Shown here in pieces: positions 55,022-62,978 of a stretch of 64,000 nucleotides of DNA. The first letter of the stretch is position 1. Each line of letters opens with the position of its first letter. The stretch lies in contig CAMBXR010000001.1 of assembly GCA_945871955.1 (NCBI GenBank), positions 162,513 through 226,512 of the forward strand. Direction: 5' to 3'. The notes beneath the pieces were generated by a model. That model saw only the letters and a program-made list of their open reading frames with translations, made no database searches and had not been told where the DNA came from. The position numbers and the translations under genes were made by a program. Origin of the DNA: an uncultured Clostridium sp. GTDB taxonomy: Bacteria; Bacillota; Clostridia; Peptostreptococcales; Peptostreptococcaceae.

Positions 55022-56266
55022 TTATTTTGTACTTGCAAATTCCTTCGTAGCTATATTTTCTTCTTTTTTAAAATCATTATGATTTATGAATCTATTCATT
55101 ATTATTCCTACTAAAGCAGCTAAACTTAATCCCGTTAATTTTGCATTACTAGCTATAGGTATTCCTATTTCAATACCCATAAAATGTTTTATATAACAAG
55201 TAACAAGACCTATAAATAATATTATTATAATTACAGATAAATTAGCACCCTCTTTATAGCATTTACTATTGCTAATAGTTTTTACTCCTATAAAAGTTAT
55301 CATTGAGAATAGATAAATACTTATACCTCCCATAACTGCTTCAGGTATTGATTGTAGAAAAGTTCCAAATTTACCAACACATGAAATTATTATAGCAAAT
55401 ATTGCTGTAAGTCTTAACAACTTTGGATCATAGTTTTTAGTTATAGCAAGTAGTGCTGTATTTTCTCCATAAGTAGTATTAGCTGGTCCTCCTACAAACC
55501 CTGCAAATAAAGTAGCTAAACCATCTCCTAATAGAGTTTTATGGAGTCCTGGGTTTTCCAAGAAGTTTTTACCCACTACTGTACCATTAGTTGTTATATC
55601 TCCCACATGTTCCATAAATACAGCTAAAACTACAGGCGCAATGATTATTATTGCCTTCATAGAAAACTTGGGTGCACTAAAGTTCGGAATAGTAAAAAAA
55701 CTTGCATCATTTACTGCACTAAAATCTCCAATTCCTGTTAACATACTTATTACTATACCAACAAATATGGCTATAATTACACTAAATTGTTTTATACTAC
55801 CCTTACCAAATTGATTAATACATACTGATATACTCAGTGTTATAATAGCTATAATTATATTATTCATAGCCATCTCTATTGCCGTTGGTAATAAATTTAA
55901 ACCTATTACCATTATCATTGCTCCTGTAACTTGTGGTGGGAAATACTTCTTCACCTTTTCAGGTCCTACAACTTTAACTATTATTGACATTATTACATAT
56001 ATAAAACCTGCTACTACTATACCACCTTGAGCGTAAGATAAGTCGCCTTTAAAAGTATCTTTTACTTGATTTATTACTGATATAAATGCAAAACTGGATC
56101 CTAAAAATACTGGCACTTTAAAATCTGTACATTTATGAAATATTAGTGTCCCCACACCTGCACAAAATATTGCAACAGATGGATCAAATCCAGTAAGTAA
56201 AGGAACTAATACAGTAGCTCCAAACATTGCCAATAAATGTTGAATTGACAATATAGTCTTTTTCAT
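55022..56266 (-). CDS. uraA: Uracil permease (NCS2 family)
   Basis: Uracil:proton symporter of the NCS2/UraA family with about 12-14 membrane segments (414 residues). Motifs seen: SIQHLLAMFGATVLVPLLTGFDPS near the N-terminus, GSSFAFISV, FMEHVGDITTNG, and GGPANTTYGENTALLAIT. GGGGGAGTTGAA precedes the ATG. It follows pyrR by 38 bp in the same transcript, so uptake of uracil is under PyrR attenuation. Confidence 0.95.
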   Translation of the reverse strand: MKKTILSIQHLLAMFGATVLVPLLTGFDPSVAIFCAGVGTLIFHKCTDFKVPVFLGSSFAFISVINQVKDTFKGDLSYAQGGIVVAGFIYVIMSIIVKVVGPEKVKKYFPPQVTGAMIMVIGLNLLPTAIEMAMNNIIIAIITLSISVCINQFGKGSIKQFSVIIAIFVGIVISMLTGIGDFSAVNDASFFTIPNFSAPKFSMKAIIIIAPVVLAVFMEHVGDITTNGTVVGKNFLENPGLHKTLLGDGLATLFAGFVGGPANTTYGENTALLAITKNYDPKLLRLTAIFAIIISCVGKFGTFLQSIPEAVMGGISIYLFSMITFIGVKTISNSKCYKEGANLSVIIIILFIGLVTCYIKHFMGIEIGIPIASNAKLTGLSLAALVGIIMNRFINHNDFKKEENIATKEFASTK

Positions 56267-56304
56267 TTCAACTCCCCCTAAAATATTTTCCCCTAATTTG
56301 ACTT

Positions 56305-56859
<555 letters not shown>

Positions 56860-56904
56860 TTAGATAAATTTATTAAATACCATATAAGTCTATAGATTTT
56901 AGGT

Positions 56905-56940
56905 TCATAAAAAAAACTTCTTATCCTAAGACAAGAAGTT
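56905..56940 (-). terminator. Attenuator terminator in the pyrR leader
   Basis: AACTTCTT / AAGAAGTT stem with inner pairing (GTC...GGAT-like) and T8 on the minus strand, about 70 bp before pyrR. ATAGATTTT just upstream can pair with AAAATCTAT just downstream (9 bp), a possible alternative fold around the terminator. Confidence 0.8.
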
Positions 56941-56970
56941 AGCATTTTGCACATAAAAATCTATTGTTAC

Positions 56971-57005
56971 ATGCCTTATGATATCTCTGTATCACTTTAA
57001 AGGTA
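56971..57005 (-). promoter_or_regulatory. PyrR binding loop (pyrimidine attenuator)
   Basis: On the minus strand a 5-bp upper stem TGATA / TATCA closes the hexaloop CAGAGA (56979-56994), matching the CNGNGA loop bound by PyrR, followed by TAAGG, with CCTT / AAGG beneath an internal bulge. It lies 40 bp before the attenuator terminator. Confidence 0.75.
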
Positions 57006-57026
57006 TTTAATTACTTTTGAAATATC

Positions 57027-57055
57027 ATTATATATAAATAATATATTTTTTTCAA
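57027..57055 (-). promoter_or_regulatory. Promoter of pyrR-uraA
   Basis: On the minus strand TTGAAA (57050-57055), 17 bp, TATAAT (57027-57032). It gives a leader of about 185 bases that contains the PyrR loop and attenuator. Confidence 0.72.
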
Positions 57056-57094
57056 GGGTAATTTTAAGTGTACATTTTACATTTGTTTTTATCA

Positions 57095-58006
57095 CTATTT
57101 TATTCTATTAATTATCTTTTGGAAATATTCCGGAAGTTCTGAATTAAATTCTACATATTCATTTTTGCTTGGATGTATAAATCCTAATTTTTTAGCATGT
57201 AGCGTTTGGCCCGATACTTTTAGTTTGTTAGTTTTTGGTCCATAAAGAGGATCTCCCAATAAAGGATGGTTTAGAGATGCTGCATGAACTCTAATTTGAT
57301 GAGTTCTACCAGTTTCTAATGTAGCTCTTACTAAAGTATAGTTTTCAAATCTTTCTATTACTTCAAAATGAGTTACTGCTCTTTTTCCTTCTTTTACTAT
57401 AGCCATTTTTAATCTATCCTTCGGATTTCTTCCTAAAGGCCTGTCTACAGTTATTTTATCTTCTTTCATTACTCCGTGACAAATAAACTCGTACTCCCTA
57501 GTTATTGAGTGGTCTTTTAATTGCTCTGCTAAAGAATTGTGAGCATTATTATTCTTTGCTATCATTAAAAGTCCTGACGTATCTTTATCTATTCTATGAA
57601 CTATACCAGGTCTTATTACACCATTTATTGATGATAAATTTTCTTTACAATGATATAAAATAGCATTTACTAAAGTATTATCATAATTACCCGGTGCTGG
57701 ATGTACCACCATATTTTGAGGTTTGTTTACTATTAATATATCATCATCTTCATAAACTATATCTATCGGTATATTCTGTGGTACAATTTCCAACAATTTT
57801 GGTGCCGGAATTTCAATTACTACTTTATCTTCTTCTTTAACTAAGTATTTTGCTTTTTCAACTTTATCATTAACTTTAACTTTTTTATCCTTAATAATCT
57901 TTTGTATATAACTTCTAGACATATCTCCCAGTTGACTAGATAAATATACGTCTAATCTATCTCCTTCTTCTTCCTCAAGGACTAAGAATTCTCTTACTTC
58001 ATCCAT
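57095..58006 (-). CDS. rluD: RluD-type pseudouridine synthase
   Basis: RluA/RluD family enzyme that makes pseudouridines in rRNA; Bacillus YlyB homologue. The 303-residue protein has an N-terminal S4 RNA-binding domain (about 14-70, DRLDVYLSSQLGDMSRSYIQ), a linker, NKPQNMVVHPAPGN, and the catalytic Asp in PGIVHRIDKDTSGLLM. The ATG at 58006 follows AGGTGAAATA; the longer in-frame start overlaps lspA. It lies 16 bp after the lspA stop. Confidence 0.94.
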   Translation of the reverse strand: MDEVREFLVLEEEEGDRLDVYLSSQLGDMSRSYIQKIIKDKKVKVNDKVEKAKYLVKEEDKVVIEIPAPKLLEIVPQNIPIDIVYEDDDILIVNKPQNMVVHPAPGNYDNTLVNAILYHCKENLSSINGVIRPGIVHRIDKDTSGLLMIAKNNNAHNSLAEQLKDHSITREYEFICHGVMKEDKITVDRPLGRNPKDRLKMAIVKEGKRAVTHFEVIERFENYTLVRATLETGRTHQIRVHAASLNHPLLGDPLYGPKTNKLKVSGQTLHAKKLGFIHPSKNEYVEFNSELPEYFQKIINRIK

Positions 58007-58022
58007 TATTTCACCTATCTTT

Positions 58023-58463
58023 CTACTCTTTGCTTGTAATAATATACAAACATAAAAGGATTGTTCCAACAACTACAAAACAATCTGCTAAATTAAATAC
58101 ATAACTCCAGATTATATGAAAATCTAAATAATCTACTACAAATCCTAACCTAACTCTATCTATTAAATTTCCAATAGCTCCAGATATAACTAGTAATATA
58201 CCTATTTTACCTAAATTATTCACTTTTTTACTATGTAAATAATATAAACCAAAACAAGATGCAACTGCTGCAACTAATATAAATATACTTTGGTTATTTT
58301 GTAACATCCCAAAAGCTGCGCCTCTATTTTCCACATATGTTAAGCTAAATATATTATTAATTACAGGAATACTATTCACTTCTTTTAAATAGTTCAATGC
58401 CCAATATTTTATAATCTGGTCTAATCCAATTAATATAGCTATAATTATTTCATACATTTTCAT
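58023..58463 (-). CDS. lspA: Lipoprotein signal peptidase
   Basis: Aspartic membrane protease (signal peptidase II) that trims prolipoproteins. The 146 residues form four membrane helices. Conserved VENRGAAFGM, SGAIGNLIDRVRLGFVVDYLDF and FNLADCFVVVG carry the two catalytic Asp residues. TAGGAGGATATG precedes the ATG. lspA-rluD-pyrR is the Bacillus order. Confidence 0.96.
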   Translation of the reverse strand: MKMYEIIIAILIGLDQIIKYWALNYLKEVNSIPVINNIFSLTYVENRGAAFGMLQNNQSIFILVAAVASCFGLYYLHSKKVNNLGKIGILLVISGAIGNLIDRVRLGFVVDYLDFHIIWSYVFNLADCFVVVGTILLCLYIITSKE

Positions 58464-58497
58464 ATCCTCCTAAACAAGTCTCATCTTATTTATTATA

Positions 58498-58542
58498 CAA
58501 AAAAAGTATCTTTAAAGAAACTTTTTTCTAAAAGATACTTTT
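58498..58542 (-). terminator. Terminator after the deacetylase gene
   Basis: Perfect 13-bp stem AAAAAGTATCTTT / AAAGATACTTTTT with a 17-base loop and a T tract on the minus strand. Confidence 0.85.
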
Positions 58543-58558
58543 TATTAAAATCTATTAT

Positions 58559-59317
58559 TTAATTATTTGTATTTACTTCTAAATGATCTATTAATTCAGA
58601 TATGGTTACAAATTTATATCCTTTTTGTAGTAAATCAGGAATAATTATATCAAGTGCCTCTATTGTTTGAGATTTAGGAGTTCTAAGTTTATTATAATCA
58701 TGAAGAAGTATTATACATCCATTTTTTATGCCATCTTCTATGGTTTTTATAATAGAATTCACTCCTGGACTAGACCAATCTCTAGCATCTACATAAGACC
58801 ATAAAACTATATTCATATCTTTTTGTTTAACTATTTCACACATATCTCTGCTAATAGCTCTATAAGGTGGTCTAAAAGTTTTTGGGTATACTCCTGTAAC
58901 AGATTTTACTGCTTCTTGAGTATCTCCTATTTCTTTTTTTATCTTATTATAGCCATTTTTTGATACATTTATATGAGTGTAAGTATGATTTCCTATTTCA
59001 TGGCCTTCTTCATACTCTCTTTTTATAATTTTTTTATTATATTGGACTTTTTCTCCTATTACATAAAAAGTTGCCTTCACATTATATTTTTTTAAAATGT
59101 CTAGTATTTGTGGAGTAAAATCTTCATCTGGTCCATCATCAAAAGTAAGAGCTACTATTTTTTCATTTTTGTTTCCGTATTTTATTATTAAGTCTTCGTA
59201 ATCCTCATATGAAGACTGTAAAGATCCTGTTTCTACATCCTTATTGGAATAATTTTTAATACTTATTCCCATTAAGGCTATTGTACTTAAAATCAATATA
59301 TAAATTACTTTTCTCAT
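58559..59317 (-). CDS. Polysaccharide deacetylase, peptidoglycan-type
   Basis: NodB-family carbohydrate esterase (CE4). The 252-residue protein has an N-terminal membrane anchor (about 1-20, VIYILILSTIALMGI), then VALTFDDGP (metal Asp pair), ATFYVIG, EIGNHTYTH, FRPPYR and CIILLHD, the five CE4 motifs. It probably removes acetyl groups from peptidoglycan outside the membrane; PdaA/PdaB of spores are relatives but the sequence does not decide between them. AAGGAGCGATTTGT precedes the ATG. Confidence 0.92.
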   Translation of the reverse strand: MRKVIYILILSTIALMGISIKNYSNKDVETGSLQSSYEDYEDLIIKYGNKNEKIVALTFDDGPDEDFTPQILDILKKYNVKATFYVIGEKVQYNKKIIKREYEEGHEIGNHTYTHINVSKNGYNKIKKEIGDTQEAVKSVTGVYPKTFRPPYRAISRDMCEIVKQKDMNIVLWSYVDARDWSSPGVNSIIKTIEDGIKNGCIILLHDYNKLRTPKSQTIEALDIIIPDLLQKGYKFVTISELIDHLEVNTNN

Positions 59318-59343
59318 ACAAATCGCTCCTTACTTTTAACTAA

Positions 59344-59838
59344 TTATTGTTCTATATCACCATCTAAACCATTCTTATTTAAATCAGTTAAATCTTTAAT
59401 ATATTCACTATAATACATGTCATTGTAAGAATTGAGAGGATTTTTATCCATACTTTCACTTTCATCTGGTGGTGTAACTATTTCTTTTGCACATGTGGCA
59501 CAAAGAGTCGTTTCTGGTATTACATCTAATCTATCTTTTTCTATTTTTTTATGACAATTAGTACATATACCATAACTTCCATCTGATATTTTATCAAGAG
59601 CTTCATTTATTTCATTTAGTACGTATTTTTCATGACTTATTAAACTACTATCCATATCATGCATATATACATCTGTTCCTATATCTCCTATATGATTATC
59701 ATAGCTTGATAACTCACCAGTGCTATATTTTTCACTAGTATGTTTAGTAATCTCTCCAAACAAAGTATTATCTTCCATTTCACTTATAGTTTTATTAATT
59801 TTATCTTTTTCTTTTTCTAATTTTTTTCTGTAATCCAT
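59344..59838 (-). CDS. TraR/DksA-type zinc finger protein (YteA/YlyA-like)
   Basis: A 164-residue protein of the DksA/TraR family. The N-terminal half is helical (YRKKLEKEKDKINKTISEME), the middle carries LNEINEALDKISDGSYGICTNC, and CTNC ... CATC form the four-Cys zinc finger. The C-terminus is acidic and not conserved. Relatives YlyA/YteA occur next to lspA in Bacillus; they bind polymerase or act in sporulation. GAGGTGACTTT precedes the ATG. It is followed by the deacetylase gene. Confidence 0.88.
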   Translation of the reverse strand: MDYRKKLEKEKDKINKTISEMEDNTLFGEITKHTSEKYSTGELSSYDNHIGDIGTDVYMHDMDSSLISHEKYVLNEINEALDKISDGSYGICTNCHKKIEKDRLDVIPETTLCATCAKEIVTPPDESESMDKNPLNSYNDMYYSEYIKDLTDLNKNGLDGDIEQ

Positions 59839-59854
59839 AAAGTCACCTCATTTA

Positions 59855-60340
59855 TTATCTATATTCTTGTACTATATTTAATAATTTTGCTATGTATCTT
59901 CCTATAAAAGGTAAGTTTACCCAGCTAATTAGTAATGCAATTACTAATGCAGCAAGTATACTAAATCCAATAGCTTGACCAAATCCTTTGCCAAGTCCTG
60001 CTATAAAATTAATAATAAACAATCGTCTTTTACTATCTGTCAAATACATATAATCCCTAATTCGGCTTCTTTCAATTATTATTATTAGTTTCTCTAAATA
60101 TCTTTTTATAATACCCAATTCTTTTTTCGAATCATCACTTAAATCCATTCCATGGACTAATCTGTCTATATCTTCTATACTTACATATTCCTCATTATCT
60201 TTTTTACATCTATCTGTATATGAAGCTTCTACAACTTTTTCTATGTCTAAGTATTTTTCATTCTCTACTTTGTTATTTACATCTTTATTTTTAATTTTTT
60301 TTAACTTATCTGCAGATATACGAGTGGTAAACTTCATCAT
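59855..60340 (-). CDS. DUF5665-like membrane protein
   Basis: A 161-residue protein with a charged N-terminal half and a C-terminal hydrophobic region. The stretch LIIIIERSRIRDYMYLTDS then RRLFIINFIAGLGKGFGQAIGFSILAAL-like resembles the DUF5665 family, known in Clostridia and Bacilli but of unknown function. AAAAGGATGTGGA precedes two adjacent ATG codons; the first (60340) is used. It starts the transcript with the DksA-like gene 16 bp on. Confidence 0.82.
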   Translation of the reverse strand: MMKFTTRISADKLKKIKNKDVNNKVENEKYLDIEKVVEASYTDRCKKDNEEYVSIEDIDRLVHGMDLSDDSKKELGIIKRYLEKLIIIIERSRIRDYMYLTDSKRRLFIINFIAGLGKGFGQAIGFSILAALVIALLISWVNLPFIGRYIAKLLNIVQEYR

Positions 60341-60391
60341 TCCACATCCTTTTAAAAGTACTCTTGTAAGATTTAGTATATGAAAAAAAAC

Positions 60392-60446
60392 TATAAAAAT
60401 ACAAAAGGAAAGACTAAGTTATTTTACTTCCTTAGTCTTTCCTTTT
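60392..60446 (-). terminator. Terminator after mtnN
   Basis: Perfect 16-bp stem AAAAGGAAAGACTAAG / CTTAGTCTTTCCTTTT (60403-60418, 60431-60446) with a 12-base loop, then TGTATTTTTA on the minus strand. Confidence 0.92.
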
Positions 60447-60475
60447 TTACTTTAATTATTTCTTCAATTTATAAA

Positions 60476-61180
60476 TTATAATGCTCTTAACATTTTTAAT
60501 ACTATATCTTTTGAATTTTCAGCAGCTTCTACAACAAACTCATCATAAGTTACATCAGCACTTCCATCTGCTTTATCAGACATTGCTCTTATTATAACAA
60601 AAGGTATGTTGTTTAAATAACAAGCATGAGCTATAGCTCCACCTTCCATTTCTCCACAGTAAGCTTTAAAATCATTTTCTAATTCTTCTTTTAATTCTTT
60701 TGATGATATGAATATATCCCCAGTAGCAACTCTACCTTTAACTATTTTAAATCCTTTGTCTTTTACTTGATCTAAAGATGATTCATAAGCTGCATTTATA
60801 AGTATTTCATTAGCTTCAAATACTGAGTTTTCCATTTGAGGTATTTGTCCTTTAGCATATCCAAAAGCTGTCGCATCAACATCATATTGTATAGCTTCTG
60901 TTGATATTACTATATCATTTACATCTAAAGATGAATGTATAGCTCCAGCTACACCTGTATTAACTACAGCATCCACATTAAATTCACTTATTAATATTTG
61001 AGCACATAGCGCTGAATTTACTTTACCTATTCCACATTGTACTAAAACTATATCTTTTCCTTCTAGTTTTCCTTCATAAAATTTTAAACTAGCTTTTTGT
61101 ACAGTTTTTTCTATATCCATTAAACTTCTTAAAGTGCTAACTTCAAGCTCCATTGCACCTATTATTCCTATTTTATTCAT
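60476..61180 (-). CDS. mtnN: 5'-methylthioadenosine/S-adenosylhomocysteine nucleosidase
   Basis: Cleaves MTA and SAH to adenine and a thioribose or ribosylhomocysteine, part of the methyl cycle and AI-2 route. The 234-residue protein has GIIGAMELEVSTLRSLM, VNTGVAGAI, the ribose-binding EMEGGAIAHACY and the catalytic Asp in RAMSDKADGSA. GGAGGCATT precedes the ATG. It stands alone between two terminators. Confidence 0.96.
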   Translation of the reverse strand: MNKIGIIGAMELEVSTLRSLMDIEKTVQKASLKFYEGKLEGKDIVLVQCGIGKVNSALCAQILISEFNVDAVVNTGVAGAIHSSLDVNDIVISTEAIQYDVDATAFGYAKGQIPQMENSVFEANEILINAAYESSLDQVKDKGFKIVKGRVATGDIFISSKELKEELENDFKAYCGEMEGGAIAHACYLNNIPFVIIRAMSDKADGSADVTYDEFVVEAAENSKDIVLKMLRAL

Positions 61181-61223
61181 AATGCCTCCTACTATTTATA
61201 TATCAATAATAAATTTTTATCAT

Positions 61224-61250
61224 TAAAAAACCGCTCTAAAATTAGAACGG
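61224..61250 (-). terminator. Terminator after degV
   Basis: 9-bp stem CCGTTCTAA / TTAGAGCGG (one T-G pair), loop of two, then TTTTTTAATG on the minus strand. Confidence 0.85.
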
Positions 61251-61312
61251 ATATTTTAAAATTCAATATTTTAATAATATGTTTTATAAGTCAATTTGTC
61301 AAGAAGTTAAAT

Positions 61313-62158
61313 CTATATAACTGAAACAAGTACTGCACCTTCAGATGTATAAACACCCATAGAAGGTCCAACTTCCATTATATGAACTTCTTTAAACTTA
61401 TGATGATTTTCTAAAACTTCTTTAATTTTTAAAGCTTTTTCTGGACAGTTGGCATGTCCTATTGCAAGTTTTGTTTTACTTGTTTTATCCATATTATCTT
61501 TTATATAATCTATAACTTTATTAATAGAGTTTTTATCTCCTCTAGCCTTATCTATTGGCTTAACTAATCCATCTGTTATATGGATAATAGCTTTTAAGTT
61601 TAGAGCTCCTATTATTTTTCCTGCTATGGCATTAATTCTTCCACCTTTAATTGCATTTTCTAAAGTGTGTAAAGCTCCATAAAATACTAATTCATTTTTT
61701 AATTTTTCAATAGTATTTATTATTTCATCCATATCTTTATCTTCATTTATCATATCTGCAACTTTTGACACTAATAGTGCTTGACCTATTGAGCCAGTAG
61801 TTGAATCTATTATTTCTATTCTCTTTTTATTTCCGTATTCTTCTTCATACATATTTTTTGCAAGTACTGCACTATTATAGATTCCAGATAATTTACTTGT
61901 TAAACATAGTACTATAATATTGTCCTCCTCACAATCAAATGCATCTAAGAATTGATTAGGAGATGGACATGATGTTTTTGGTAACTCTTTATAATCTCTC
62001 ATCATTTCATAAAATTGTGGTATAGTAATATCAGTTCTAGTTGAATAACTTTTATCATCAAATGAAACCATTACATCAACTATTTCAACTTTACCCTTTT
62101 CAATTATTTCTTGCGAAAGATCACAGCTACCATCTGTAATTAATTTTATATTTTTCAT
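61313..62158 (-). CDS. DegV family (FakB-type) fatty-acid binding protein
   Basis: DegV-fold protein of 281 residues that binds a fatty acid for phosphorylation by FakA. It has KLITDGSCDLSQEII at the start, a conserved PSPNQFLDAF, LCLTSKLSGIYNSA, the GSIGQALLVSK segment and AIGHANCPEKA. The cognate FakA-type kinase gene lies at 24051, a plausible partner. AAGGAGAGGTATTTTGA precedes the ATG. It is divergent from a TetR-family gene across a palindrome and probably under its control. Confidence 0.94.
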   Translation of the reverse strand: MKNIKLITDGSCDLSQEIIEKGKVEIVDVMVSFDDKSYSTRTDITIPQFYEMMRDYKELPKTSCPSPNQFLDAFDCEEDNIIVLCLTSKLSGIYNSAVLAKNMYEEEYGNKKRIEIIDSTTGSIGQALLVSKVADMINEDKDMDEIINTIEKLKNELVFYGALHTLENAIKGGRINAIAGKIIGALNLKAIIHITDGLVKPIDKARGDKNSINKVIDYIKDNMDKTSKTKLAIGHANCPEKALKIKEVLENHHKFKEVHIMEVGPSMGVYTSEGAVLVSVI

Positions 62159-62192
62159 TCAAAATACCTCTCCTTAAACATTGTCATACTAG

Positions 62193-62208
62193 TCGGTCAT
62201 TTGACCGA
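62193..62208. promoter_or_regulatory. Perfect 16-bp palindrome between degV and tetR (likely TetR operator)
   Basis: TCGGTCA-TT-TGACCGA. It lies 12 bp past the degV -10, at the expected start of transcription, where a bound repressor would block initiation. Confidence 0.72.
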
Positions 62209-62220
62209 TTCATTAATTCT

Positions 62221-62249
62221 ATTCTACCTTTTGTGTAGTATTTTGTCAA
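62221..62249 (-). promoter_or_regulatory. Promoter of degV
   Basis: On the minus strand TTGACA (62244-62249), 17 bp, TAGAAT (62221-62226). The palindrome at 62193-62208 lies between this promoter and the gene. Confidence 0.78.
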
Positions 62250-62279
62250 TATCAATAGAATGAAAATGTTTTTTGTAAT

Positions 62280-62308
62280 TTGACAATAATTTTTGTGAAC
62301 ATTATAAT
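62280..62308 (+). promoter_or_regulatory. Consensus promoter of the TetR-family gene
   Basis: TTGACA (62280-62285), 17 bp, TATAAT (62303-62308); both hexamers are perfect. No palindrome lies within it, so autoregulation is not obvious. Confidence 0.85.
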
Positions 62309-62343
62309 AAAATGTATATAAGTATATTAGGAAGGATTAAACT

Positions 62344-62940
62344 ATGAAATTAAATAGAGGAACAAAACAAAATCATAATATGAAAGAAAAGATTTTATTA
62401 GCTTCTATTGATTTAATGAGGAAAAATGGAATTAATAATACCTCTTTAGCTGATATAGCAAGGGAAGTTAATATAAGCAAAGGTACTTTATATTACCATT
62501 ATTCATCTAAAGACGATATTATTTTTGATATAGCTGATAATCATTTAAACATAATTTCTAAAGCTTTATTAAATTGTATCAAACAAGTAAATTCTGATTT
62601 TACCACAGAAGAATTTGTATTAATAATATTAAAAAACATATCTGATATTGAAGGTACTGGTAGAATTCATATGTATTTATTATGTGAAGCTATAACAAGC
62701 AATGAAGCTTTAAAAGAAAGAATTGGTGTTAAGTATACTGAATGGAGAACTGCCTTAGAAAATCAGATGTCAGATATTATAAATGATAAATCTAATGCTA
62801 AAGCCGCTTCATTTTTACTAATGTCAATTGTTGATGGTTTAGTTGTTCAAGGTCTACTAAAAGCTGAAAAAATACCTTATTCTGAAATAGCTAGATTTTT
62901 AATAGATTATTCAAATAAAATAAAAACTACCTCAAAGTAA
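62344..62940 (+). CDS. TetR/AcrR family transcriptional regulator
   Basis: A 198-residue TetR-type repressor. The N-terminal helix-turn-helix reads KILLASIDLMRKNGINNTSL then ADIAREVNISKGTLYYHYSSKDDIIFDI (about 16-60), and the helical C-terminal ligand domain is variable (LVILKNISDIEGTGR, SFLLMSIVDGLVVQGLLKAEK). GGAAGGATTAAACT precedes the ATG. It is divergent from degV; by context it may sense a fatty acid or acyl-CoA, but the ligand is unknown. Confidence 0.92.
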   Translation: MKLNRGTKQNHNMKEKILLASIDLMRKNGINNTSLADIAREVNISKGTLYYHYSSKDDIIFDIADNHLNIISKALLNCIKQVNSDFTTEEFVLIILKNISDIEGTGRIHMYLLCEAITSNEALKERIGVKYTEWRTALENQMSDIINDKSNAKAASFLLMSIVDGLVVQGLLKAEKIPYSEIARFLIDYSNKIKTTSK

Positions 62941-62967
62941 ATTTCTTACTAAGAGGTAGTTTTTTTA
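62922..62967. terminator. Bidirectional terminator between tetR and ileS
   Basis: AAAACTACCTC / GAGGTAGTTTT stem of 11 bp with a 19-base loop and T tracts on both strands. It overlaps the tetR stop codon and serves the converging ileS. Confidence 0.8.
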
Positions 62968-62978
62968 TAATTAAAATA

